This document shows, one piece after another, positions 13,702 through 20,547 of a stretch of 20,547 nucleotides of DNA (its first letter is position 1; every line of letters starts with the position of its first letter). The notes below the pieces were generated by a model. The model saw only the letters and a program-made list of their open reading frames with translations. It ran no database searches and was not told the origin of the DNA. The DNA is from an uncultured Collinsella sp. Lineage in GTDB: Bacteria; Actinomycetota; Coriobacteriia; Coriobacteriales; Coriobacteriaceae. The position numbers and the translations under genes are program-made. The stretch is taken from the NCBI GenBank assembly GCA_938045085.1, contig CALINZ010000259.1, positions 1 through 20,547 on the forward strand, written 5' to 3'.

Positions 13702-14955
13702 CTAGTCCGCGAGCTTCTCCACCTGATCGAGCATCTTGTCAAGCTTGGCCTTTGCCTCGGCCTTGGCCTTCTGGGCCTCTTCGTGGGCCTTGGCCTTCTG
13801 AGCGGCCTTTTCCTCGGCCTCGGGGTCGACAACGACCAGATTGGACGCATCGTGCTCGACCAGCTTGAGCGCATGCTCGGGGCACACCTTGACGCAGGCT
13901 CCGCAACCTAGGCAATACGTGGACTCCAATGCAAAGCGACCGCTTCCCACCAAATCGCAGGCAAACGTGGGGCACACGTTGACGCACTCGCCGCACGACG
14001 TGCACTTGTCAAAATCGCATTCCGGCGTGCTCACCTGCATGTTCTGGGCAAGCTCGGGGTGGTTTTGCAACGTCGAGAGCACCAGCTGCCGCCCGTGCGT
14101 GAGCGAACGGCGACGCTTGGTCGTCGTGGTGCCGCACATGGTGTTGAGCGTGCGCTCCAGCTGGGTAATCTGATGGCGATGGGCTTTGAGCTTTTGCGTC
14201 ACCGAGGCCAGTGCCGCCGTCGCCGGATTGAGCTTGGTCACCGTCAGGCCCGTGGTGCGGGCAATCTTTTCCATATACTCCTTGCGTTCGTACTCACGAA
14301 GCTTATGGCACTTGAGGCTCTTGGGGTCGACCTCCAAGCCCATACCCGTGCCGGACCACTCCTCGGCCTTCGCAATCGCCTCGCCCAGAATGTCCTCACC
14401 GCCGGTGTTGCGGCATTTATCGCACACGCCCAGCGGCAGGTACACACTCACGTTGGGATAGTCCGCCAGTACCGAGAACCAAGTCTCGGCCGTAATATCG
14501 CCCACGCAGGCAACGACGACCTCGTTTTCGCGCGGCATACGCTTGAGGGCGCGCGTGCAGGTGACGTAGGCGGTCTCGTGGCTCGTAGCGGCAGAGACGA
14601 TATCGTCATACAGGTTTTTAGGCGCCAGGCGCGGCGAGATGATCGCCTCGGTCGGGCAGGCAGCGGCGCACAGACCGCACTTGCGGCAGGAGTCGAGGAT
14701 CTCAATGGCGTCTTCCTCGACCTCGATAGCGTTGACCGGGCACACGTCCATGCACGCGGTGCAGCCGCTCTTTTCGTTTTTGCAGGTCAGGCACGGAATG
14801 GTATTGCCGCGCGGGCGCTCCTTGTAGTCGGCAGGATTCCACTGCGGCGCCGACGGATCGAGTGCATCGGTCACGCCGCCAAGCGGGTTTTTAAGAAAGT
14901 CGAAACCCTTGCTGATCTCGATAATGTCATCAAACAGATCGTGTTCCTGCGCCAT
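13702..14955 (-). CDS. Four-cluster 4Fe-4S ferredoxin-like protein
   Basis: A 417-aa cytoplasmic protein with two pairs of cysteine clusters. The N-terminal pair is Cys65/68/72 with upstream Cys55/58 (CxxC then CxxCxxxCP) and Cys90/93/96/100. The C-terminal pair is Cys318/321/324/328 and Cys348/351/354/358, both CxxCxxCxxxCP. The middle region (about 125-280) has further cysteines (133, 150, 178, 181, 216, 274), including 'PLGVCDKC', and resembles part of electron-transfer proteins without a clear family. Residues about 380-417 form a lysine/alanine/glutamate-rich helix. I choose the ATG at 14955 because GGGAGGGG lies upstream; the frame open from 14985 lacks one. It is probably an electron carrier for an anaerobic redox enzyme, partner unknown. 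Confidence 0.85.
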   Translation of the reverse strand: MAQEHDLFDDIIEISKGFDFLKNPLGGVTDALDPSAPQWNPADYKERPRGNTIPCLTCKNEKSGCTACMDVCPVNAIEVEEDAIEILDSCRKCGLCAAACPTEAIISPRLAPKNLYDDIVSAATSHETAYVTCTRALKRMPRENEVVVACVGDITAETWFSVLADYPNVSVYLPLGVCDKCRNTGGEDILGEAIAKAEEWSGTGMGLEVDPKSLKCHKLREYERKEYMEKIARTTGLTVTKLNPATAALASVTQKLKAHRHQITQLERTLNTMCGTTTTKRRRSLTHGRQLVLSTLQNHPELAQNMQVSTPECDFDKCTSCGECVNVCPTFACDLVGSGRFALESTYCLGCGACVKVCPEHALKLVEHDASNLVVVDPEAEEKAAQKAKAHEEAQKAKAEAKAKLDKMLDQVEKLAD

Positions 14956-15106
14956 GCGCGGCCCCTCCCTGAGCAGTGCAAACAAGCAAGAGATAATGAT
15001 ACGCTATCGGCCCACGCCTCGGGCAAATTACACGCGGCGCACCTTTGAGGCAAATAGTCTATAGCCTATCGCCGCCTCGATTGCACAAGATCGATCAAAC
15101 GCCAAG

Positions 15107-16174
15107 CTATGCCTCGCACATGAGCTGCACAAGCTTTTGTTTGGTCACCTTGGCCTGCTCGTTAGCCATATTGCGTTCGTTTCTAAAGGCCGCATCTGCA
15201 ACGCTCATCAGGTCGGTAACGGAAATCTCGCCAAGTCCCAGCTCCGCGAGCGTCGTCGGTAGGCCGACGCGCTGGCAAAACTCGAGCACCTGATCAAGCT
15301 CGAGCGCACGCTCCAAACGAAGCTGGACCACTAGGCCAAATGCCACGGCCTCGCCGTGCATGGCCTTGCACTCGGGCAGGATCGTCAACCCGTTGGCGAT
15401 GGCATGTGCCAACGCCAAGCCACCGCTCTCAAAGCCGACGCCCGAGAGCAGAATATTGCACTCGATCAGGCGCTCAACCGCCGGCGATATACGGCCCTTT
15501 TTGAGATCGCGCTTGGCAGCGACGCCGCACTCCATGAGTGTGTCATAGCAGGCACGAGCCGCAACCAAAGCCAAGTGCCCCGGCGCGCCACCGTGTTCGT
15601 TGACGCCGTGCGCCGCGGCGCACGAACGCGCCTCGAAGTACGTTGCCAGTGCATCGCCCATGCCAGCGACCGTCATACGCAGCGGGGCCGCCGCGACCAC
15701 GTTGGTATCGACCACGACCAGGTCTGGATTCTTCTCGAGCATCAGGTAGCGGTCGAACGACCCATCCTCGTGATACAACACCGAAATCGCGCTGCACGGA
15801 CCGTCCATCGACGCCGCCGTGGGGCATACGCACAACGGCAACTCGGCATAAAACGCAACGGCCTTGGCGATATCGAGCATCTTGCCGCCGCCAATGCCCA
15901 CCACCATGTCGCAATACTCGGCCCGGGCTTCCTTGGCCATTTCGACAACGGCATCTTCCGTACACGGACCGTTGTAAATCTTAAAGAACGGCTCGCTTAG
16001 ATCTTCATCCAGAAATCCATCGACGATCTGCCTGCACAGCCGATCCTCGGTGCCCTGGTCAAACAAGACATAGGCAGCGCAGCCCAACCATGACAAATAC
16101 CTGCCCTGGCGCGAAAGCTCCCCCGGTCCCTGAACATACCGACCGGGGCCGCCATAAACCATAGGAAGCGCCAT
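15107..16174 (-). CDS. Second GldA-like, metal-dependent polyol dehydrogenase
   Basis: A 355-aa member of the glycerol dehydrogenase branch of the iron/zinc alcohol dehydrogenase superfamily. 'GIGGGKMLDIAK' is the NAD-binding segment, and Asp174 ('GMGDALATYFEA'), His257 ('LAHAIANG') and His273 ('MHGEAVA') match the expected metal ligands. It is clearly paralogous to the adjacent gldA, with matching 'YVQGPGEL', 'PTAASMDGPCSAISVLY' and C-terminal parts. The substrate may differ: it could be another vicinal diol or hydroxyketone. I choose the ATG at 16174, which fits the usual N-terminus and has GGGTGG upstream; a GTG at 16186 is an alternative. It lies downstream of the gldA terminator and of an 11-bp inverted repeat, so it is probably regulated on its own. 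Confidence 0.88.
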   Translation of the reverse strand: MALPMVYGGPGRYVQGPGELSRQGRYLSWLGCAAYVLFDQGTEDRLCRQIVDGFLDEDLSEPFFKIYNGPCTEDAVVEMAKEARAEYCDMVVGIGGGKMLDIAKAVAFYAELPLCVCPTAASMDGPCSAISVLYHEDGSFDRYLMLEKNPDLVVVDTNVVAAAPLRMTVAGMGDALATYFEARSCAAAHGVNEHGGAPGHLALVAARACYDTLMECGVAAKRDLKKGRISPAVERLIECNILLSGVGFESGGLALAHAIANGLTILPECKAMHGEAVAFGLVVQLRLERALELDQVLEFCQRVGLPTTLAELGLGEISVTDLMSVADAAFRNERNMANEQAKVTKQKLVQLMCEA

Positions 16175-16202
16175 ACGAGAATCCACCCTTCATCAAACAA
16201 CG

Positions 16203-16235
16203 ATGGTGCAAAGTACCCTGACCCCTTTGCACCAT
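16203..16235. promoter_or_regulatory. Perfect 11-bp inverted repeat between the two GldA-like genes
   Basis: ATGGTGCAAAG (16203-16213) and CTTTGCACCAT (16225-16235) are separated by 11 nt. It lies about 30 nt upstream of the second GldA-like gene and just past the gldA terminator. It may be an operator or a dispersed hairpin repeat. GGTGCAAAG recurs at 19083-19091. Confidence 0.5.
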
Positions 16236-16238
16236 AGC

Positions 16239-16274
16239 AAAAAGGGGCAAAGCCATCTGTTGGCTTTGTCCCTT
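16239..16274 (-). terminator. gldA: Intrinsic terminator of gldA
   Basis: On the minus strand, AAGGGACAAAGCC (complement of 16262-16274) pairs with GGCTTTGCCCCTT (complement of 16242-16254) with one A-C mismatch and a 7-nt loop. It is followed by five T (16239-16243 complement), 12 nt past the gldA stop. Confidence 0.85.
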
Positions 16275-16286
16275 CCTTAGCTTGAT

Positions 16287-17387
16287 TTACTCATCCATGA
16301 GATAGTAGTGGCCCAGTGCGTCTGCACCCAGAATGGCGTTTGCGACCATCTCGGGCGTCACCTCAAAGGGCATGTTGCACATGGTGTCCTCGGGCGCGCA
16401 GGCGGCCTCGGCAACAATCATGGCCTGCTCGCGCGTAAGCTCGGCAACGCCAAGTTCCTTCATCGTGACCGGCAGGCCCAGCTCAATGCAGAAGCCCAAG
16501 ACTTCCTCGAGCTTCTCGGTCGGGGCATCCTCGAGCACCAGCTGGACGATGGTGCCGAAGGCGACCTTCTCGCCGTGATACATGCCGTGGCACTCGGGCA
16601 GCATCGTCAGGCCATTGTGGATGGCATGAGCAGCAGCAAGGCCCGAGCTCTCAAAGCCAATGCCCGAAAGCAGCGTATTGGCCTCGATGATATGCTCGAC
16701 GGCAGGCGTGAGCGCACCCTTCTCCAGCGCGACCTTGGCCTTCACGCCATCGGCCATAAGCGTCTCGTAGCAGAGCTTGGCGAGCGCCAGGCCGGCCATG
16801 CCGCCCTTGCCGCCAGCGCAGGTGCCGCCGTCGGCATCGTGCGTCGCCTGGGCCTCGAAATAGGTTGCGAGCGCATCGCCCATACCGGAAACCGTCAGGC
16901 GCACCGGGCTCGCCGCGATAACCGTCGTATCCATAAGGACGATATTGGGGTTTGCCTTAAGGAAGAGATACTTGTCGAACTGGCCGTCATCGGTATAAAG
17001 CACCGAAAGCGCCGAGCACGGGGCATCGGTCGAAGCAATGGTGGGGCAAATGATGACCGGGGACTCCAGGTAGTAGGCGACGGCCTTCGCGGTGTCGAGG
17101 ATCTTGCCGCCACCGACGCCGACGATGATGTCGCAACCGTTGTCGCGAGCGAGCGCAACCAGGCGATCGACCTCGCCCTTGGAGCACTCGCCGTTAAAGT
17201 CCTCAAACAGCAGCTCGGCCTTAGCCTCGGCAAAGCCGCCCTCGATCTTGGCACCGACGCGCTTCTTGCCCGAAGGCGTCACGATGACGAGGGCCTTAGC
17301 GCCGAGCGGCTCGACATAGGAGCCGAGCTTGGCGAGCTCGTCCGGACCCTGGATGTACTTGCTGGGGCTATTGAAAATTGCAGCCAT
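16287..17387 (-). CDS. gldA: Glycerol dehydrogenase
   Basis: NAD-linked dehydrogenase that interconverts glycerol and dihydroxyacetone. The 366-aa length and the residue numbering agree with the classic enzyme: 'GVGGGKILDTAK' (90-101) for the cofactor, Asp171 ('GMGDALATYFEA'), His254 ('AAAHAIHNG') and His271 ('YHGEKVAFG') for the zinc ion, and 'CPTIASTDAPCSALSV' for substrate binding. The ATG at 17387 has a weak GGGA upstream. Its start lies only 15 nt past the T-run of the terminator behind the upstream ADH gene, so it may be read through from that gene. No dihydroxyacetone kinase is seen in the window. Confidence 0.95.
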   Translation of the reverse strand: MAAIFNSPSKYIQGPDELAKLGSYVEPLGAKALVIVTPSGKKRVGAKIEGGFAEAKAELLFEDFNGECSKGEVDRLVALARDNGCDIIVGVGGGKILDTAKAVAYYLESPVIICPTIASTDAPCSALSVLYTDDGQFDKYLFLKANPNIVLMDTTVIAASPVRLTVSGMGDALATYFEAQATHDADGGTCAGGKGGMAGLALAKLCYETLMADGVKAKVALEKGALTPAVEHIIEANTLLSGIGFESSGLAAAHAIHNGLTMLPECHGMYHGEKVAFGTIVQLVLEDAPTEKLEEVLGFCIELGLPVTMKELGVAELTREQAMIVAEAACAPEDTMCNMPFEVTPEMVANAILGADALGHYYLMDE

Positions 17388-17402
17388 AACTATCCCATTC
17401 TC

Positions 17403-17443
17403 TAAAAAAGAAAGGGGCTCCGTACAGATACGTGCGGAGCCCC
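17403..17443 (-). terminator. Intrinsic terminator between adh and gldA
   Basis: A perfect 9-bp stem (GGGGCTCCG and CGGAGCCCC, 17414-17422 and 17435-17443, 12-nt loop) is followed on the minus strand by TTTCTTTTTT. It stands 22 nt past the ADH stop and 15 nt before the gldA start, leaving no room for a promoter downstream of it. Confidence 0.9.
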
Positions 17444-17465
17444 TCGTTACGATAACAAGAGTCGA

Positions 17466-18689
17466 TTAGAAATCGATGTCGGTATCGTAGTAGCAGGCCT
17501 TGAGGATCTTCTCGAAGTCGGCAGCCTTGGTCTCACGCGGGTTCTCCGGCGTGCAGGCGTCCTGCTCGGCGTTCGCGGCGATCTCGGGGAGCTTGGCGAG
17601 GAACTCCTCCTCGGAAACCATCTGCGGGTTCTCGGCGTCGACCTTCACGCCACCATTCGCGTAATCCTTGATGGACTGCGGAATGTTGAGCTGGTCGTTG
17701 AGGTCGCGGATCTTCTGGACGAGCGCGGCAATGAGCTCCTCGTTGGTCTCGCCGGGAAGGTGCAGGATCTCCTTGGCCACGTAAGCGTAACGCTCGGCAG
17801 CACGGGGATCCTTGGAGTTCCACTGGATGACCTTGCCCAGGTACATGGCGTTAGCGGCACCGTGGATGATGTGGCCGTTCTCGAAGGCAGCACCGGTCTT
17901 GTGAGCCATGGAGTGAACGATGCCGAGCAGGCCCGAGGAGAAGGCGATACCGGCGATGCACTGAGCCTCGTGCATGTGCTGACGGGCCTCATGGTCGCCA
18001 GCATAGGACTTGGGCAGCCACTCGACGATCTCGCGGATGCCGTGCAGAGCATTGGCGTCGGTGAACATAGAGGCGCAGGTGGAAACGTAGGCCTCCATGC
18101 AGTGGGTCAGAGCATCCATGCCGGTGTGAGCGCACAGCTTGGCGGGCATGGTGTAGGTGAGCTCGGGGTCGACGATGGCGACATCAGGGGTGATGTTGAA
18201 GTCGGCCAGCGGGTACTTGATGCCCTTGGCGTAGTCGGTAATGACGGAGAACGCGGTGACCTCGGTAGCGGTGCCGGAGGTAGAGGAGATGGCGCAGAAA
18301 TGAGCCTTCTGACGCAGCTCAGGGAAGCTGAACGGCTGGATGATGTTATCGAAGGACTCCTCGGGATACTCGTAGAAGACCCACATGGCCTTAGCGGCAT
18401 CGATGGGCGAGCCGCCACCGATGGCGATAATCCAGTCGGGCTCGAACTCGCGCATGGCCTCGGCGCCCTTCATGACCGTCTCGATGGACGGGTCGGACTC
18501 GACGCCCTCGAACAGCTTAACCTCGAAGCCGGCCTCTTTGAGGTCGGCCTCAACGTCCTGCAGGAACCCGCCGCGGCGCATAGAGCTGCCGCCAGAAACG
18601 ATGATGGCCTTCTTACCCTTGAGGTTCTTCACCTCGTGGCGAGCGCCCTCACCAAAGTACAGATCGCGAGGATTGGTAAAACGTCCCAT
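17466..18689 (-). CDS. Iron-containing alcohol dehydrogenase, butanol/propanediol-type
   Basis: A 407-aa member of the family III (iron) alcohol dehydrogenases, reducing an aldehyde to an alcohol with NAD(P)H during anaerobic metabolism. 'IGGGSPIDAAK' (90-100) binds the cofactor. The metal ligands are Asp192 and His196 in 'GMDALTHCMEA', His263 in 'SMAHKTGA' and His276 in 'GHIIHGAAN'. 'STSGTATEVTAFSVI' (136-150) is the family signature. I choose the ATG at 18689, with AGGAGG 6 nt upstream (18696-18701), and the protein begins 'MGRFTNPRDLYFG', as family members do; 17 further codons open upstream are not similar. Substrate cannot be fixed from sequence: butanol, 1,3-propanediol or lactaldehyde-type reactions are all possible. 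Confidence 0.93.
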   Translation of the reverse strand: MGRFTNPRDLYFGEGARHEVKNLKGKKAIIVSGGSSMRRGGFLQDVEADLKEAGFEVKLFEGVESDPSIETVMKGAEAMREFEPDWIIAIGGGSPIDAAKAMWVFYEYPEESFDNIIQPFSFPELRQKAHFCAISSTSGTATEVTAFSVITDYAKGIKYPLADFNITPDVAIVDPELTYTMPAKLCAHTGMDALTHCMEAYVSTCASMFTDANALHGIREIVEWLPKSYAGDHEARQHMHEAQCIAGIAFSSGLLGIVHSMAHKTGAAFENGHIIHGAANAMYLGKVIQWNSKDPRAAERYAYVAKEILHLPGETNEELIAALVQKIRDLNDQLNIPQSIKDYANGGVKVDAENPQMVSEEEFLAKLPEIAANAEQDACTPENPRETKAADFEKILKACYYDTDIDF

Positions 18690-19189
18690 ACTGTGCCTCC
18701 TAAACAAGCCCCTCTTAGACTTGCGTATATAACGGAGCACCCAATTGGCTCCGTTAGGACCGGTTTGCGCGTTGCCGGCGATGACAATGCGCGATGTCTA
18801 AACGTCTCAACGCTCAGACAAACACTATTTTACCGTTCTGGTTGGTCAGTTATTCACCTAAAGCCGCCAATGATGAAACGTTTTTTCTATCCCTGAAGAC
18901 CCTTGTGCGGCATTCATACTCCCAAGCTGGGCAAACGTTTTATCAAGGTTGACTACATATCCCGGGCAGGACGGTGCCCCTCCAAAATATGCACCGTTCG
19001 CCGCCAAAAATCGACCGTTTGCGGCACCGTGATACCACTCGGTCGTCCAAGGTGCCGACATTTGTGCGACATCCGTCTTCGTGGTGCAAAGGTGCAAGTC
19101 CAAGTGCGGCACCCCCGGTGTGCCACATGCGGGTAAACTAGAACCTTATATAGAGATATTTGAACCCTAACCGCAGCAAAGGAGGCCCC
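18690..19189. other. Divergent intergenic region between ADH and the TPR-like gene
   Basis: No gene is supported in these 500 bases. Besides the inverted repeat at 18731-18755 it holds two copies of AAACGTTTT 57 bp apart (18876 and 18933), an ACGGTGC/GCACCGT inverted repeat (18971-18977, 18991-18997; a second GCACCGT at 19024-19030), and a direct repeat of GGTGCAA at 19083-19097. I see no convincing promoter pair. It is probably a large control region. Confidence 0.45.
18731..18755 (-). promoter_or_regulatory. Inverted repeat in the leader of the ADH gene
   Basis: AACGGAGC (18731-18738) and GCTCCGTT (18748-18755) flank 9 nt and lie 42-66 nt upstream of the ADH start. It could be a repressor site or a leader hairpin. 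TATATA directly follows it on the minus strand, but no matching -35 box is seen. Confidence 0.4.
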
Positions 19190-20266
19190 ATGGCATTCGA
19201 TCCCATTCAAGAGGATTGCCATCGCCTCGTTCTTGAGGCCTTGCGCCGCGACAATATCCCGCTCACCGACGGTGCCGCCGTAGAGCGTCTGATGGAACAA
19301 TTCACCCGCAACCCCGCACCGCTCATCGTGCACGACCGCGACCGCGCCGGGCACCTCATTGCCAAGGTGGTCGAGGCTGTCGACTACCGCATTCCCTTTA
19401 TCCCTGACGATACCCAGGCAGAGCAGGAAGAGGCAGCTGCCGAGAACATGCTCCGCGAGGCAGCCGCGCTCGATCCGGCCAACTGGGATGCCCAGCGCAT
19501 GCTGACCGCCCTCACCGCCAGCTCCAACGAGGAATACGTACAGTACTTGGCATCCAAGCGCGATGAAGTCGAGCATGACCTGGCGCTCAAAATCGCCTCG
19601 GCGCAGGACCCCTACGAGCGTGAGGCCGCAGGCGACCTTACGCGCCGCCCCTATCTGCGCTGGCTTGCCGCCCTTGCATCGCGCGCCCTCATTAGCGGCC
19701 GCTATCGCATGTCGCTCGAAGCCGCAAACCGCAGTCTCGACTTTGCCCCCAACGATCCCGCCGGCGTCCGCCACACTGCAATGCTCGCCATGGCAAAGCT
19801 CGAATACCCCGCCGAGGAGCTCAAACGGTTTCGCTCTGCACACTCCGTCCCCTATCTCGCCAACACGCCGCTGCGCCGTCGTCCCAAGGACGCGGAGCGC
19901 GACTTGGACCCATGGACGCTCATCGCGCTGATGAGCGCTGCCTGGCGCGAGCTGGACTACGAGGGCGCCGAACACTATTTGCGCATCCTCGCACGCTCGT
20001 GCCCGCACGCGGCCGAGGCGCTCTACTTCCAAACCGAGTTTCCCGATGGCGTCTATGCCCGCGTCAACGTAGGTGCGGGCTCGACCGACGAGCTTGTCCT
20101 TGCGCTGTCCGAGGCGACGCCGGTGCTGCAGGAGGGTCTGGGCGCCCCCGACAACGCCAGCTTTGCCGCCTGGGTCGCCACCAACGACATCGTGCGTTCC
20201 CAGATCGACGAGCGCATCCTGCGCGCAGCCGAGCAGGGACTTCCATTTAAGGGAGGGGACCTCTAA
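19190..20266 (+). CDS. Helical TPR-like protein of unknown function
   Basis: A 358-aa protein. The ATG at 19190 follows AAAGGAGG, the best ribosome binding site in the window; the frame open from 19160 adds 10 residues. It is predicted to be mainly helical. Residues about 85-235 look like TPR repeats: 'AAAENMLREAAALDPANWDAQRMLTAL' and 'LISGRYRMSLEAANRSLDFAPNDPAGVRHTAMLAM', each with the alanine-rich helix and the 'DPxN' or 'NDPAG' turn. A further helical segment ('YEGAEHYLRILARSCPHAAEALYF') follows at about 260-285. No signal peptide or membrane segment. The next gene overlaps by one base (TAATG), so the two are translationally coupled. Function unknown; TPR repeats imply a scaffold role. Confidence 0.7.
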   Translation: MAFDPIQEDCHRLVLEALRRDNIPLTDGAAVERLMEQFTRNPAPLIVHDRDRAGHLIAKVVEAVDYRIPFIPDDTQAEQEEAAAENMLREAAALDPANWDAQRMLTALTASSNEEYVQYLASKRDEVEHDLALKIASAQDPYEREAAGDLTRRPYLRWLAALASRALISGRYRMSLEAANRSLDFAPNDPAGVRHTAMLAMAKLEYPAEELKRFRSAHSVPYLANTPLRRRPKDAERDLDPWTLIALMSAAWRELDYEGAEHYLRILARSCPHAAEALYFQTEFPDGVYARVNVGAGSTDELVLALSEATPVLQEGLGAPDNASFAAWVATNDIVRSQIDERILRAAEQGLPFKGGDL

Positions 20267-20547
20267 TGGATCCGAGCGTCTACATCCCCGCCTACCTGGA
20301 GCGCACCTATCTGGCGTCGCACCCCGAGCTCACCGATGCAGCACGCGAGCTTGTCCATAACGACATTAGCGCGAATCCTCAAAAGTATGCGCAGTCCGAG
20401 CATGCCCAAGCGCTGCTGTCCTATGCCGGTGTTCATCGCCACCTGCTCGACGAGCTCCATCGCATCGAGGACATGGGCAGCGACGAGGAGTTCGAGCACG
20501 AGGTCGAAACGGCCATCGACAGTCTTCCGGACCGGTTCAAACGCGCG
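20266..20547 (+). CDS. Hypothetical protein, cut by the right window edge
   Basis: An open frame of 94 codons without a stop, starting at the ATG at 20266 that overlaps the previous stop by one base; GGGAGGGG lies about 8 nt upstream inside the previous gene. The visible part begins 'MDPSVYIPAYLERTYLASHPELTDAAREL' and continues as acidic, helical sequence ('HLLDELHRIEDMGSDEEFEHEVETAIDSL'). I recognise no domain. It is probably made together with the TPR-like protein and may act with it. Confidence 0.7.
   Translation, partial: MDPSVYIPAYLERTYLASHPELTDAARELVHNDISANPQKYAQSEHAQALLSYAGVHRHLLDELHRIEDMGSDEEFEHEVETAIDSLPDRFKRA

Noticed and set aside
12530..13705. 391-codon plus-strand open frame opposite ychF
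   Set aside because: Shadow of ychF; no ribosome binding site logic and no similarity.
16308..17405. 365-codon plus-strand open frame opposite gldA
   Set aside because: Shadow of gldA, repetitive composition.
17760..18896. 378-codon plus-strand open frame opposite the ADH gene
   Set aside because: Shadow of the ADH gene, G/V/D/L-rich and without family features.
18953..20032. 359-codon minus-strand open frame opposite the TPR-like gene
   Set aside because: The plus-strand gene has a very strong ribosome binding site and TPR-like repeats; the minus frame has neither.
1..20547. CRISPR arrays, tRNA or rRNA genes, complete insertion sequences
   Set aside because: No regularly spaced repeats, cloverleaf-like segments or transposase-type proteins were seen.

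Overview
The window looks like a chromosomal segment of a high-GC, anaerobic gut actinobacterium of the class Coriobacteriia, most likely Collinsella or a close relative. This rests on GC-rich codon use, strong AGGAG-type ribosome binding sites, an anaerobic gene set (multi-cluster ferredoxin-like protein, two GldA-type and one iron-type alcohol dehydrogenase) and the style of the small proteins. It is an inference from gene content, not a database match.

The left part (1 to about 8,200) is accessory DNA with defence-island character. In order it holds: the 3' end of a WYL-domain regulator cut by the window edge (+); a Sel1/TPR-like repeat protein (+); an excisionase-like HTH protein without an integrase (+); a compact promoter, small structured RNA and terminator directly upstream of a DUF3800 gene (+); and a same-strand run of AAA/DUF4143 ATPase, DUF4365 nuclease-like protein and HEPN-like protein (all -). 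A 3' remnant of a GyrI-like protein lies against the 3' end of guaA.

The right part (8,222 to the end) is mostly core-type DNA: guaA (-), type I L-asparaginase (+), a divergent pair of XRE regulator and unknown protein sharing a perfect 24-bp palindrome, a ychF and DUF1648-like membrane protein operon (-), a four-cluster 4Fe-4S protein (-), and three family III metal-dependent alcohol/polyol dehydrogenases on the minus strand (ADH, then GldA, then a second GldA-like protein). It ends with a translationally coupled pair of helical proteins of unknown function (+), the second cut by the window end.

The best candidate for an under-described system is the DUF3800 unit (about 3,020-3,806). A near-consensus promoter makes an RNA of roughly 55 nt consisting of one hairpin plus a strong intrinsic terminator, and the DUF3800 gene starts only 23 nt past the terminator, so it must be expressed by read-through. 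This resembles the layout of type III toxin-antitoxin loci and matches the idea of DUF3800-associated RNA motifs. The second candidate is the DUF4365/HEPN pair, possibly with the upstream ATPase. In the right part the clearest regulatory observations are the 24-bp palindrome, a terminator 15 nt upstream of gldA, and an 11-bp inverted repeat between the two gldA-like genes.
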